Shown here: positions 7,664 to 16,134 of the stretch, one piece after another
How positions within the stretch are numbered: position 1 is the first letter of the stretch
Layout: each line of letters begins with the position of its first letter
NCBI GenBank assembly: GCA_937876995.1
Contig: CALEFD010000089.1
Span: forward strand, 1-24,139
Source of the DNA: an uncultured Bacteroidales bacterium
GTDB lineage: Bacteria > Bacteroidota > Bacteroidia > Bacteroidales > Bacteroidaceae
DNA: 24,139 bases
Direction: 5' to 3'
Position numbers and translations under genes: made by a program
The notes under the pieces: model-generated
What the model was told of the DNA's origin: nothing
What the model saw: only the letters and a program-made list of their open reading frames with translations
Databases searched by the model: none

Positions 7664-9061
7664 TTAAAATGTACAACCCAATGATATAAGCACACGGTTC
7701 GTTTTGTCTTCGTATCCCAAAACCGGATCATCATCGTATTCCGAAAGTGAGAACAGACTCCTTCTTAAAGTATTTACGTATGCCATATCCACATAAAACT
7801 GCTGACCATTTTCTCCCACTGTAGCACAATATCCCAAACCGCAAGTTAAGTTACGTGTTCCATCGTGACGTTCAGTCTGGAAATCCATTCTGTTGTTATT
7901 AAAGTCTGTATCGCCTGTAAATTTGTACGATTCCTTTCCAAACATTGGCGATGTGTATGAATATCCTGCACGCAGACTGAATTTACCGATATTCTGCTCC
8001 AGGCCTGCTCTCCAGGTACCATAATCCTGAAAATCGAAATCACCCTGATCATCCAGATATACTCTGTTTTCATCTAATAACATTACAGAATTTGCAAAGT
8101 TATGTTCGTACTCCACACCTAATGCTGTTTTACCAAGTGTAATACCTGTACTTGCATTAAGAGTCCAGGGCGATGTAAAACGGTAGCTGGAATACTGAGA
8201 GAACTTTTCTCCATCCTTCAGTTCACCTTCAAAAGCATACAGATAATCGGCATAATCTATTTCTGCACCAAACCAATTAGGTGTCTTGACAGACAAACCA
8301 AATCTTACACCTTTAAACGGACGATATATCATACCCAGTGCCATATTGTAACCTGTAGCATATTGTGCAGTCATCATATCAGCAGAATGATAATCTGTAA
8401 CAGCATCAAATCCAGGCTGTTCAGGATAATAATCGTAGAAATATCCGGTAGAACTATATGAAGAGCTCAACATTTCAAGTGTATAACCCAGATAGAACTT
8501 ATTATTGAAATTAAGAGCTACATTTAAATCGTAAGACTTTATTCTGTTTATAATGTTACTCTCAAAATCTCTATAAACCTGATAACCATCCTGATCTGCA
8601 AAAGAATCATAATAGGTAAGAGCTCTGTCAGTATTATTAAGTTTTCTGTAAGAGAAACCAAAATTCACACTCTTCAGTGCGCCATTACCCCCTACTCTGT
8701 TAAAGAGTACAAACGACAACACATCGGCAGAAGCCTTTATACCGGATTTGGCATTTTTGGAATACCATTCCATATTTGACACACTATTTGCCTGCATGGA
8801 TGTATTACCCATTGCTGTTCTGGTTCCATAGAATGAACCGGTAAAATTCACCTCATTGGTAGTGTATGTTCCTATACCCGCAGGATTGGTTGATATGGTT
8901 GAAATATCATTGCCAAAAGCACTCATAGCTCCTCCCATTCCAATATAGCGTGCAGTTCCTATAAGTTCCTGTTCTATTGTGTTCACTGCATCGTATGTGG
9001 TCTGTGCAGAGAGACCTGCACAAGCCAACATACTTACTATTGTTATTATTCCTCTTTTCAT
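7664..9061 (-). CDS. OmpP1/FadL-type outer-membrane barrel protein
   Basis: 465 residues with a signal peptide (MKRGIITIVSMLACAGLSAQ). Next comes TARYIGMGGAMSAFGNDIST with STNPAGIGTY, the Bacteroidetes form of the FadL/TodX N-terminal hatch signature (MGGA...D...NPAG). The rest is a pattern of antiparallel beta strands ending RVLISLGCTF with a terminal Phe, as expected for BAM-inserted barrels. FadL-like proteins move hydrophobic compounds across the outer membrane; in Bacteroidetes related barrels (for example PorV) also serve the type IX secretion system, so a transport role here is only inferred. It lies 43 nt downstream of the Ser-rich exported protein gene on the same strand and is probably co-transcribed with it. 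Confidence 0.78.
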   Translation of the reverse strand: MKRGIITIVSMLACAGLSAQTTYDAVNTIEQELIGTARYIGMGGAMSAFGNDISTISTNPAGIGTYTTNEVNFTGSFYGTRTAMGNTSMQANSVSNMEWYSKNAKSGIKASADVLSFVLFNRVGGNGALKSVNFGFSYRKLNNTDRALTYYDSFADQDGYQVYRDFESNIINRIKSYDLNVALNFNNKFYLGYTLEMLSSSYSSTGYFYDYYPEQPGFDAVTDYHSADMMTAQYATGYNMALGMIYRPFKGVRFGLSVKTPNWFGAEIDYADYLYAFEGELKDGEKFSQYSSYRFTSPWTLNASTGITLGKTALGVEYEHNFANSVMLLDENRVYLDDQGDFDFQDYGTWRAGLEQNIGKFSLRAGYSYTSPMFGKESYKFTGDTDFNNNRMDFQTERHDGTRNLTCGLGYCATVGENGQQFYVDMAYVNTLRRSLFSLSEYDDDPVLGYEDKTNRVLISLGCTF

Positions 9062-9104
9062 AATTGTACTGTTTTATTGTATTTTTACAATCACCTTTTT
9101 ATAT

Positions 9105-10490
9105 TTATCTTCTTGAAGTAGCACTGCTGCGTGCAGCTGAACTTGCACTTGAGCTACCACTTGAGTAACTACCAGAAGAAGAAGAACTGAATGAACTACT
9201 TGAAGAGCTAAATGAACTACTTGAAGCACCTATACCTCTGGACGAAGATCTTGAACTGTTCTCACTATTGCGTGAAATAGTATTTGCAGGCTGACGAGAA
9301 GGTGTACTTGAACTGCTACGCAGAGTTGAACCCGTACTCTGTCTGCTGCTTGAACTGCTTGAGCTGCCTGAACTGCTACGCAAAGTAGATCCTGTGCTCT
9401 GTCTGCTGCTTGCACTGCCGGCTTCACTACGTACAGCAGAGTTGGTACTCTGTCTGTTTGTGCTGCTTGGACGGTTATATGTTGTACCCGCCTGAGTAGT
9501 TCTGTTAACTGTTGCACTGCTTCTCACTGACGATGAAGAAACGCCTGCTGAACGCTGTGTACCTGAAGTAGAACGATTAACTACTGATGTTGTACGTTCT
9601 GCCGAAGTCTGAGTACGATTTGTTGTAGCGTTTTGTCTTACAGTTGTAGAAGTTCTGCTTGAAGAAGGTGCAGTTACTCTAACATTGCGTGATGCTCCGG
9701 TTGATGTTCTGCCTACAGTACTTGAAGATGTAGTTCTGCTACTAACAGCCTGTCTTACAGGATCTCTGTCTGTAGCACCTCTTACTACACGTCCGCTACT
9801 ACCACCTGTCAACTGTCTGTCCCAACGATTATTAAGTTGTCTGTTTGGAACAAATCTATCTGTTGGACGGCCTACATTACCGGCTATGATAATGGTGTGC
9901 GAATGTCCGGGCCAATAGCCATGGTAGTGCGGATACCAAGGATCGTAATACCAGGGGTCATAGTACCATGGATCATAGTACCATGGATCCCAATATGAAT
10001 AAGATAGTGACCAAGTTGGACCATACCATGGATCGTACCAGGGATCCCACAACATATCGGATAGTGTAACCCAACGATAACGTGGGTTCAGCAGTCTGGA
10101 AGTGCTGTGGAAACGCAACATACGCATTGCAAATTCATAATCTTCTGATGCATCCAGATAACCCTCCCTATATGCCTTTGTATCACTTAACGAGTTCTCT
10201 ACAAACACTGTATCGTGAACATAGATTACATCGTTTGCAAAACTATTGTCAATAGCAGCTGCACTACTTGCGTAATTATACCTACGGTTGTATTCATCCG
10301 GATCGCGCTCCGCAAAAGAACTTGAAACAACCGGACTTGAAGTCACTGTTGACTGTACAGCGGGAGCTGCAGTTGCAACAGGCGCAGATACCGTACTCTT
10401 TACTCCTGAAGAGTAGATATCATTTCTCTGAGCCACCATAATTGCAGGTAGCGCCAGAACCATTACCGATGTCAAGATTAACTTTCTCAT
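9105..10490 (-). CDS. Ser/Thr-rich low-complexity exported protein with DPWY repeats
   Basis: 461 residues; I do not recognise a family. A signal peptide (MRKLILTSVMVLALPAIMVAQ) supports the start at 10490 over the in-frame ATG at 10523. A short structured region follows, then an aromatic tract (about residues 150-200) of repeated DPWYY units and a His/Tyr segment, then about 230 residues dominated by Ser, Thr and Arg, with two 20-residue copies of an RQSTGSTLRSSS-type unit and a final poly-Ser/Phe/Gly tail. The C-terminal part is likely disordered and may be surface exposed, glycosylated or adhesive; Bacteroidetes general O-glycosylation targets D-S/T-(A/I/L/V/M/T), but few such sites are seen here. 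It is upstream of, and probably co-transcribed with, the FadL-like gene. Confidence 0.7.
   Translation of the reverse strand: MRKLILTSVMVLALPAIMVAQRNDIYSSGVKSTVSAPVATAAPAVQSTVTSSPVVSSSFAERDPDEYNRRYNYASSAAAIDNSFANDVIYVHDTVFVENSLSDTKAYREGYLDASEDYEFAMRMLRFHSTSRLLNPRYRWVTLSDMLWDPWYDPWYGPTWSLSYSYWDPWYYDPWYYDPWYYDPWYPHYHGYWPGHSHTIIIAGNVGRPTDRFVPNRQLNNRWDRQLTGGSSGRVVRGATDRDPVRQAVSSRTTSSSTVGRTSTGASRNVRVTAPSSSRTSTTVRQNATTNRTQTSAERTTSVVNRSTSGTQRSAGVSSSSVRSSATVNRTTQAGTTYNRPSSTNRQSTNSAVRSEAGSASSRQSTGSTLRSSSGSSSSSSSRQSTGSTLRSSSSTPSRQPANTISRNSENSSRSSSRGIGASSSSFSSSSSSFSSSSSGSYSSGSSSASSAARSSATSRR
9309..9418 (-). repeat. 60-nt tandem repeat in the Ser-rich gene
   Basis: Two copies of a unit with period exactly 60 nt (about 9309-9358 and 9369-9418) encode two 20-residue copies containing RQSTGSTLRSSS. 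A weaker third copy of part of the unit follows near 9446-9470. The repeats keep the reading frame, so copy-number change would lengthen or shorten the Ser-rich region without breaking the protein. Confidence 0.8.
9942..9986 (-). repeat. 15-nt tandem repeats coding for YYDPW units
   Basis: Three consecutive 15-nt units (9942-9956, 9957-9971, 9972-9986), the last two nearly identical, encode repeated five-residue Tyr-Tyr-Asp-Pro-Trp. Diverged relatives of the unit lie nearby at about 10021-10048 (DPWYDPWYG). Confidence 0.8.
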
Positions 10491-10520
10491 AATTATATCT
10501 GTTTTGTAGTTTTTCCAATG

Positions 10521-10528
10521 CAAAAATA
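10521..10528 (-). promoter_or_regulatory. Promoter -7 box of the Ser-rich/FadL pair
   Basis: Minus-strand TATTTTTG matches the Bacteroidetes TAnnTTTG -7 box, 30 nt before the ATG at 10490. No TTTG -33 element is present at the proper distance; that position is occupied by a palindrome (10533-10552) and direct repeats (10552-10590), suggesting regulated transcription. Confidence 0.5.
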
Positions 10529-10532
10529 TAAT

Positions 10533-10552
10533 CGGATATTTACATATATCCG
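10533..10552. promoter_or_regulatory. Palindrome in the -33 region, possible operator
   Basis: Seven-base arms CGGATAT and ATATCCG flank a 6-nt centre. It covers the spacer and -33 region of the putative promoter for the Ser-rich gene, where a repressor or activator could bind. No regulator gene is adjacent. Confidence 0.4.
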
Positions 10553-10590
10553 GGAAATTTCCTAAAAAAAGAGGGGAATTTTCCTAAAAA
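10552..10590. repeat. Two 17-nt direct repeats upstream of the Ser-rich gene promoter
   Basis: GGGAAATTTCCTAAAAA (10552-10568) and GGGAATTTTCCTAAAAA (10574-10590) differ at one base and are spaced 22 bp, about two helical turns, so a protein would meet both on the same DNA face. Each has a near-palindromic GGAA-TTCC core. They lie just upstream of the expected -33 position; the second overlaps the stop of the GH25 gene. They might alternatively help end the pfp-lysozyme transcript, but the stems are short. Confidence 0.55.
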
Positions 10591-11501
10591 CGTATTTTTT
10601 CAAGATCTGCCTTATTGCCGGCAAATATATTAAAATCGGTATTTGTATTTATACCTTGTATCTTTGATCTGTCTGAATATTGCCACATAACCCATTCAGA
10701 CTGTGTATCCGGCACCTCTGTATGGTAATGTGCCACCCAAAGTGGGTATTCATTCAAAACTGCATTATCCAGATAGCGTTCCTTAAATTTTGCAGATGTA
10801 TATATAATAGGTTTAACTCCATAGTGATTTTCCAGTATTGAAAGGAAATCTATCAATTCACGTTGTAATTCAGCTTTACTGTTTCCACGTTTCTCCACAT
10901 CAACTACGGGAATAATATCGCCCTTAACCAATCCTGCATTGGCAATAAAGAATTCCGCCTGTTTTCTGGGCGATGTGGCGGGATTATAGAAATGGTATGC
11001 TCCACACACAAGACCGGCTTCTCTGGCACTTGTTATGTTATGATGATAGAGTGAATCTTTAAAATTCCCCCCTTCAGTAGCCTTTATGATGGCAAAATCT
11101 ATAGAATAACCATTGTCATTTGTCGTAGCCACCTTCTGCCAGTCTATTCTTCCCTGATGGTGCGATACATCTATACCATATATGGAATATCCGTTAGGCA
11201 CACACATTTCAAAGGCCTTTGAACCATAACAGGGTTTCCAACGGAATGAATTTGGCACAATAAGTATTCTATATGCCCCCAATATAAGTATTGCGACAAA
11301 AACAGATGCTAATGACCAATACATCCAGTCCGGCATTTCACGTTGTTTACGTTTTTTCTTTTTATAATTCTGTTTTACCTGACGTTTACGGTCATTCTTC
11401 TTTATATCTTCGCCGGTAGCAAAAAAAGAAGAGGTGCTCCTACTCTTCTTTTTAGCAGCAGGAGCCCTCTTAGCTGTATTCTTTTTGCCCTTGACGGACA
11501 T
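10584..11501 (-). CDS. Membrane-anchored GH25 lysozyme (N-acetylmuramidase)
   Basis: 305 residues. The N-terminal ~55 residues are strongly basic (many Lys/Arg), followed by one transmembrane segment (about 60-82), then a GH25 domain (about 108-300). The active-site signatures are present: GIDVSHHQGRIDW with D111, AIIKATEGG, and PVVDVE with D201 and E203, the usual catalytic acids. GH25 enzymes cleave the beta-1,4 bond between N-acetylmuramic acid and N-acetylglucosamine. The basic N-terminus followed by one membrane helix suggests a type II topology with the catalytic domain in the periplasm, consistent with cell-wall remodelling rather than phage lysis. It lies 3 nt downstream of the phosphofructokinase gene, so the two are likely co-transcribed. 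Confidence 0.88.
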   Translation of the reverse strand: MSVKGKKNTAKRAPAAKKKSRSTSSFFATGEDIKKNDRKRQVKQNYKKKKRKQREMPDWMYWSLASVFVAILILGAYRILIVPNSFRWKPCYGSKAFEMCVPNGYSIYGIDVSHHQGRIDWQKVATTNDNGYSIDFAIIKATEGGNFKDSLYHHNITSAREAGLVCGAYHFYNPATSPRKQAEFFIANAGLVKGDIIPVVDVEKRGNSKAELQRELIDFLSILENHYGVKPIIYTSAKFKERYLDNAVLNEYPLWVAHYHTEVPDTQSEWVMWQYSDRSKIQGINTNTDFNIFAGNKADLEKIRF

Positions 11502-11504
11502 AGA

Positions 11505-13151
11505 TTACTTTTTCTGTTCCAATGCCAGAGTCTTTGTAGGCTGGTCACAAACTTCTGTAGGACCAAAGTACTGTATAGGACCGGGATATACGAAACTTGT
11601 TTCGCGAGCCCACTCTGCACGGTGTTTAACAAATTCTTTGAAAGGAGCACCGTCCAGTTCAACAAGAGCCTTCTTGATAACAGGCTTCATTTCACCATTA
11701 CGTTTCTCCATATTCATCATCATAGTGATAGGCACACCACCTGCAACCCACTCTTCTGCAGGAGCTACTGTATTCTTAACTGATGACATGTAACCAGTCT
11801 TGCCTGCAGCTATCAACATTGATGCGTTGTAACCAAGACTATAGCAGTAGTCAGCATCAAAGTTAGATGGAGCAGCACAACGACCTTCGTAACCAAAGAA
11901 GTGGTGCTGTGTAGCAAACTTGCCAAGGAATTTACCCTCTTTCTTCCACTCTTCAAGTTTAACAGCTGTCATATCGGCAAGCAGCTGCTCTGTCTCAATA
12001 AGAGATACCTGAACGTTTCCGTGTGGATCGCGCTCCAATGCCAACTGACGGCTTACACCCTCAGGAAGACTCTGGAAGATTGCTGCATTTTCAGGTGAAA
12101 GTTTGCTCAGAATATAAGAAATCTTCTTGCTACGCTGAATCATATCAAATTCTGCCTGGTTTGCTGCAAGGACATCGTTAAGTTCAGCAATCAGTTTCTT
12201 GATAGCAGGGATAAATTCTATAAGACCTTCCGGAACAAGTACTATACCGTAGTTCAAACCACGTGATGCACGCTCTGCAACAACACTTGCTATATATGTA
12301 ACAACATCGTCAAGTGTCTGGTTCTTAGCTTCAACCTCTTCGCCAATCAATGTAATATTTGGCTGTGTCTGCAAAGCACATTCCAAAGTAACGTGGCTTG
12401 CTGAACGACCCATCAGTTTAATGAAGTGCCAGTATTTCTTTGCTGAGTTACAGTCACGTTCTATGTTACCAATAACTTCTGAATACACCTTAGTAGCTGT
12501 ATCGAAACCGAATGAAGTCTCAATTTCGCTATTCTTTAAGTCACCATCAATAGTCTTTGGACAACCAATAACCTGAACACCTGCGCCAATAGCTTTGTAA
12601 TATTCAGCCAATACACATGCGTTGGTGTTGGAATCGTCACCACCAATAATAACAAGAGCCTTTATATCGAGAGCCTTGAGGATTTCCAAACCTTTATCAA
12701 ACTGCTCTTTCTTTTCCAGTTTTGTACGACCTGAACCAATGATATCGAATCCACCTGTGTTACGATACTCATCAATAATATCTGCTGTAAGCTCCATGTA
12801 GTTGTGATCTACCAAACCGCCGGGACCAAGTATAAAACCATAAAGTTTGTTTGCAGGGTTCAATTTCTTCAAACCATCAAACAGACCTGCTATTACGTTA
12901 TGACCACCCGGAGCCTGACCACCTGACAGGATAACACCAGCGTTGATACGTTTCTTTGAATTTTCACCTTCTGATGGTTCAAACTTCAGATAAGGCATAC
13001 CATAGGTATTTGGGAAAAGTTTTTTAACCTCTTCCTGATCTGCCACAGACTGTGTAGGTTCACCCTCCACTACTTTCAGCGCTCCGCGCAAAGCTTTTGG
13101 CAATTTTGGCTGATATTCAGCACGAGCCAACTGTAACGCACTTTTTGTCAT
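11505..13151 (-). CDS. pfp: Diphosphate--fructose-6-phosphate 1-phosphotransferase (PPi-PFK)
   Basis: 548 residues, the length of the long (plant beta-like) PPi-dependent phosphofructokinases. The enzyme reversibly phosphorylates fructose 6-phosphate to fructose 1,6-bisphosphate using pyrophosphate, so it can serve glycolysis or gluconeogenesis in the cytoplasm. Motifs seen: GGQAPGGHNV (77-86), GGDDSNTNA (170-178), in which the second Asp marks PPi rather than ATP use, CPKTIDGDL (197-205) with the catalytic Asp, and MGRSASHVTLE (247-257) for substrate binding. It has its own promoter upstream (13209-13242) and is followed after 3 nt by the lysozyme gene. Confidence 0.95.
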   Translation of the reverse strand: MTKSALQLARAEYQPKLPKALRGALKVVEGEPTQSVADQEEVKKLFPNTYGMPYLKFEPSEGENSKKRINAGVILSGGQAPGGHNVIAGLFDGLKKLNPANKLYGFILGPGGLVDHNYMELTADIIDEYRNTGGFDIIGSGRTKLEKKEQFDKGLEILKALDIKALVIIGGDDSNTNACVLAEYYKAIGAGVQVIGCPKTIDGDLKNSEIETSFGFDTATKVYSEVIGNIERDCNSAKKYWHFIKLMGRSASHVTLECALQTQPNITLIGEEVEAKNQTLDDVVTYIASVVAERASRGLNYGIVLVPEGLIEFIPAIKKLIAELNDVLAANQAEFDMIQRSKKISYILSKLSPENAAIFQSLPEGVSRQLALERDPHGNVQVSLIETEQLLADMTAVKLEEWKKEGKFLGKFATQHHFFGYEGRCAAPSNFDADYCYSLGYNASMLIAAGKTGYMSSVKNTVAPAEEWVAGGVPITMMMNMEKRNGEMKPVIKKALVELDGAPFKEFVKHRAEWARETSFVYPGPIQYFGPTEVCDQPTKTLALEQKK

Positions 13152-13208
13152 TTTTCTCTATTATTTTGTTGTTAATTAATTTTCAGTTCTTTCAAAACAC
13201 CAACTGAA

Positions 13209-13242
13209 CAAAATTTATTCAGGATTGCAAATTTCGCAAAAA
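13209..13242 (-). promoter_or_regulatory. Promoter of pfp
   Basis: On the minus strand TTTTTG (13237-13242) lies 19 nt from TAAATTTTG (13209-13217), which matches the -7 box except for one extra T. Transcription would start near 13202, leaving a leader of about 50 nt before the ATG at 13151. Confidence 0.6.
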
Positions 13243-13323
13243 TCGGGCACTTAATCAAGCCATTTTCTTTTTCTATTTAATATATGTGGCAAAATAATTT
13301 TCACAATCTAATCATTTGTAAAA

Positions 13324-13701
13324 TTATTTCCCTGTTTTGATAAATGCAAAATAGACTGCAAGAACCAACAATAAAAATGATACTATATGATTCCAATGAA
13401 AGCTCTGGGTTTTGAATACCAAAGTCACTATAACTGTAAACACGCATAATGACACCGCTTCCTGTATAACTTTAAGCTGTATAATATTGAATGGTCCACC
13501 ATTTATATCGGAGCCTATACGATTAGCCGGTATCATAAAGGAATATTCAAACAGTGCCACTCCCCACGATGCCAATATTATAAGGAATAGAGGCCAATCG
13601 GTTGAAATCTTCATCTCCTGTAATTTTAAATTACCATACCACGCAAACGTCATAAAAATGTTGGATACTACCAGCATCAGAATTGTAAAAAGTCCTTTCA
13701 T
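13324..13701 (-). CDS. DUF486 / DMT-type small membrane protein
   Basis: 125 residues with four hydrophobic segments (about 4-22, 36-54, 77-98 and 103-122), matching the DUF486 (COG3169) family of small four-helix proteins related to the drug/metabolite transporter superfamily. The conserved SNIFMTFAWYG near the N-terminus and WGVALFEYSFMIPANRIG in the middle are typical. The transported substrate, if any, is unknown; small DMT relatives usually act as dimers in the inner membrane. It is monocistronic: 172 nt of non-coding DNA holding the pfp promoter follows it, and a divergent exported-protein gene starts about 100 nt upstream. Confidence 0.85.
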   Translation of the reverse strand: MKGLFTILMLVVSNIFMTFAWYGNLKLQEMKISTDWPLFLIILASWGVALFEYSFMIPANRIGSDINGGPFNIIQLKVIQEAVSLCVFTVIVTLVFKTQSFHWNHIVSFLLLVLAVYFAFIKTGK

Positions 13702-13726
13702 ATACTCAATTCTTCAAAATTTGGCG

Positions 13727-13762
13727 CGAAATTAACAAAAGAAGACGATAATTTTCAAAAAA
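13727..13762 (-). promoter_or_regulatory. Probable promoter of the DUF486 gene
   Basis: On the minus strand TTTTTTG (13756-13762) is separated by 21 nt from TAATTTCG (13727-13734), one mismatch from TAnnTTTG. The start site would lie near 13720, about 20 nt before the ATG. Confidence 0.5.
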
Positions 13763-13804
13763 GTTCATACCTTTATAGTTCGTATTATATCATTTTTGTA
13801 TCTG

Positions 13805-15244
13805 ATGAATAAGTTTAGACAAGTTATTATACTGATTATCAGCGGAATATTTTGTATTTCGTTACAGGCACAGACTCTGCAACAAGGACGTAACCTTTTT
13901 GCCAAAGGCGACTACGAAGCTGCCAAACCTATCATGCTTAAATACCTTAAACAGAAGCCGTCTGATGCCAGTCGCAACTATTGGTACGGGGTATGTCTGT
14001 TAGAGACGGGTTATCCTGAAGAGGCTATCGGGTATCTGAACAAATCTATTCCCAAAATTGTCAGGGCATACCGCTATATCGGTGACTATTATTGTGCCAA
14101 AGAACTGTATGCAGAAGCCATAGACAACTATGAACTGTTTGTACAGGGTTTCAAAGCCGACAAGGAACTGCACAATGACAGCATAGAAAACCTATACACA
14201 CACAAAGCAGATAGTCTCCGTACACTGTTCAGAATGATACGCAACACCAACAAAGTGTGTGTAATAGACAGTTTTGTAATAAACAAGAATACACTTTTCA
14301 ATTCCTATATAACCGATGCCTCCACCGGTAGTTTTTCATCGTACTCAGAGTTCTTTAATCAGGATATTCAGGGCGATGTTTATTTACCGGAAATGGAAAA
14401 CAGCGTGGTCTTTAGTCGCGAAGAGAATGGAAAATTCTCCCTATTTCAAAGTTTCCGAAGTTTTGACAGTTGGGTTGATGAAAAGGCACTGGAAGGATTG
14501 GAAAGCGATGGCAATCTGCGTTATCCGTTTATCCAAAATGACGGAGTTACCATCTATTATGCCGATAACGGCAGTAATTCCATTGGTGGATACGATATCT
14601 TTGTTTCTCGCTACAATTCAGCCACCGATCGCTATCTTGTGCCGGAAAACATTGGCATGCCATTCAATTCACCTGCAAACGATTACCTATATGTAATAGA
14701 CGAAGTAAACAATTTGGGATGGTTCGCCACAGACCGTCGTCAACCTGAAGATACGGTTTGCATATATGTATTTGTACCATCGGAAAGACGTACAAAATAC
14801 AACTACGAAGGTGGCGATACGGCAGCTATACACAATGCCGCAAAACTGCTGTCAATAAAAGAGACTCAAACCGATTTAGACGAAGTTCGCGCTGCACGCC
14901 AAAGACTGACACTGCTGGCATACGACATTCGTGATAAGGAGCAACAGACCGGTAAATCATTTGTTATAGATGACCTGACTGACTACTATTCAGAATCCGA
15001 TTTTCAGAGCCCGGAAGCACGTACACTCTATCTGCGTTGGTTAGAGACAAAGAGGTCTTATACAGAAGATGCTGCACGTTTAGACAACCTGCGCAATAGG
15101 TATCATCAGGCATCAAAGCAGGATAAGGAGAAGATGAAGAACCAGATTTTGGATTTGGAGAACACCGTTTTGTCAGCAGAAAAATCCATTATCAGCATGG
15201 AGATTGAAATAAGAAATACCGAAATCAAATATCTTACAAGGTAG
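13805..15244 (+). CDS. Exported TPR / PD40-like repeat protein
   Basis: 479 residues from the ATG at 13805; an in-frame TTG at 13796 is less likely because the signal peptide (MNKFRQVIILIISGIFCISLQAQ) begins at the ATG. TPR-like helical repeats follow (about 25-130: GRNLFAKGDYEAAKPIMLKY, YWYGVCLLETGYPEEAIGYL, YIGDYYCAKELYAEAIDNYE). A middle region of about 170-330 has PD40/WD40-like beta-propeller strands (IYYADNGSNSIGGYDIFVS), as in the propeller part of Bacteroidetes OmpA-type envelope proteins. The C-terminal ~130 residues are charged and probably coiled coil, in place of the OmpA peptidoglycan-binding domain. It likely acts as a periplasmic scaffold. The nucleoside phosphorylase gene starts 3 nt after its stop. 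Confidence 0.75.
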   Translation: MNKFRQVIILIISGIFCISLQAQTLQQGRNLFAKGDYEAAKPIMLKYLKQKPSDASRNYWYGVCLLETGYPEEAIGYLNKSIPKIVRAYRYIGDYYCAKELYAEAIDNYELFVQGFKADKELHNDSIENLYTHKADSLRTLFRMIRNTNKVCVIDSFVINKNTLFNSYITDASTGSFSSYSEFFNQDIQGDVYLPEMENSVVFSREENGKFSLFQSFRSFDSWVDEKALEGLESDGNLRYPFIQNDGVTIYYADNGSNSIGGYDIFVSRYNSATDRYLVPENIGMPFNSPANDYLYVIDEVNNLGWFATDRRQPEDTVCIYVFVPSERRTKYNYEGGDTAAIHNAAKLLSIKETQTDLDEVRAARQRLTLLAYDIRDKEQQTGKSFVIDDLTDYYSESDFQSPEARTLYLRWLETKRSYTEDAARLDNLRNRYHQASKQDKEKMKNQILDLENTVLSAEKSIISMEIEIRNTEIKYLTR

Positions 15245-15247
15245 TAT

Positions 15248-16129
15248 ATGGAACAGAGATATTTTGCACCATCGGAACTGATAATAAATGAAGACGGTTC
15301 TGTTTTTCATCTGCATCTCAAACCCGAACAGTTAGCCGACAAAGTAATTTTGGTTGGCGATCCGGGACGAGTAGATATGATTGCTTCGTATTTCGACTCC
15401 ATAGAATGTAGTGTCAGTAACCGCGAATTTCGCACTGTAACAGGCTGTTACAAAGGCAAAAGAATAAGCGTACAAGCCACAGGAATAGGTTGCGACAACA
15501 TAGATATTGTGATGAACGAACTTGATGCTTTAGCTAACATTGACTTTGCCACACGTACCCAGAAGGCAGTTTTACGCAAACTGGATATTGTACGTATAGG
15601 TACTTGCGGAGGGCTGCAGCCATACACTCCGTTAGGCACCTACCTCTGTTCGGTTAAAAGCATAGGTTTTGATGGTTTGCTGAACTATTATGATGGTTCT
15701 ACAGAGGTGTGCGATATGGATTTTGAACGCGCTTTTTGTGAATATATGCAGTGGTCTGAACGCAAGCCCGCCCCATACGTAGTAGATTCTGATACGGAAC
15801 TGTTGGAACGCATTACGGCAGGCGATGACAGTATGGTTCCCGGTGTTACCATAGCATGTGGCGGATTCTACGGACCGCAAGGCAGAGTATTGCGCATTCC
15901 ATTGTCTGACCCGGATCAAAACAGCAAGATTGAGAGTTTTGAATACAATGGCTATAAAATAACCAACTTTGAGATGGAGAGTTCTGCAGTGGCTGGAATG
16001 GCTAAGCTATTGGGACATAGAGCCATGACAGTCTGCCTGGTAATAGCCAACAGATATGCCAAAGAGATGAACACAGACTACCATTCACTAATGGAACAGT
16101 TGGTTATAAAAGTATTGGATAGAATATAA
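15248..16129 (+). CDS. Nucleoside phosphorylase (uridine phosphorylase-like)
   Basis: 293 residues, PNP/UDP phosphorylase family. These enzymes split nucleosides with phosphate to a free base and (deoxy)ribose 1-phosphate in pyrimidine or purine salvage. Phosphate-site motifs are visible: VGDPGRV (36-42) and RIGTCGG (116-122), and the ribose-binding FEMESSAVAGMA (241-252) with the conserved Met-Glu. The sequence is longer than E. coli Udp (about 253 residues), as in Bacteroidetes members of the group, through an N-terminal extension (APSELIINEDGSVFHLHL) and an internal insert. Whether it prefers uridine or a purine nucleoside cannot be fixed from motifs. It is 3 nt downstream of the TPR/PD40 gene and 5 nt upstream of mnmE, so the three are probably one transcript. 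Confidence 0.88.
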   Translation: MEQRYFAPSELIINEDGSVFHLHLKPEQLADKVILVGDPGRVDMIASYFDSIECSVSNREFRTVTGCYKGKRISVQATGIGCDNIDIVMNELDALANIDFATRTQKAVLRKLDIVRIGTCGGLQPYTPLGTYLCSVKSIGFDGLLNYYDGSTEVCDMDFERAFCEYMQWSERKPAPYVVDSDTELLERITAGDDSMVPGVTIACGGFYGPQGRVLRIPLSDPDQNSKIESFEYNGYKITNFEMESSAVAGMAKLLGHRAMTVCLVIANRYAKEMNTDYHSLMEQLVIKVLDRI

Positions 16130-16134
16130 TTTGT

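Noticed and set aside
9230..9517. 95-codon minus-strand frame inside the Ser-rich gene
   Set aside because: It is a shifted reading of the repetitive Ser codons, with repeated Val/Gln/Ala, no start context and no homology.
9942..9986. CRISPR-like repeats
   Set aside because: The units are contiguous 15-mers without spacers and encode in-frame YYDPW repeats.
11343..11793. Plus-strand open frames opposite the lysozyme and pfp genes
   Set aside because: They are antisense shadows of two well-supported genes and carry no domain signatures.
13796..13804. TTG start for the TPR/PD40 protein
   Set aside because: The ATG nine bases later begins a standard signal peptide; the TTG would only add MYL.
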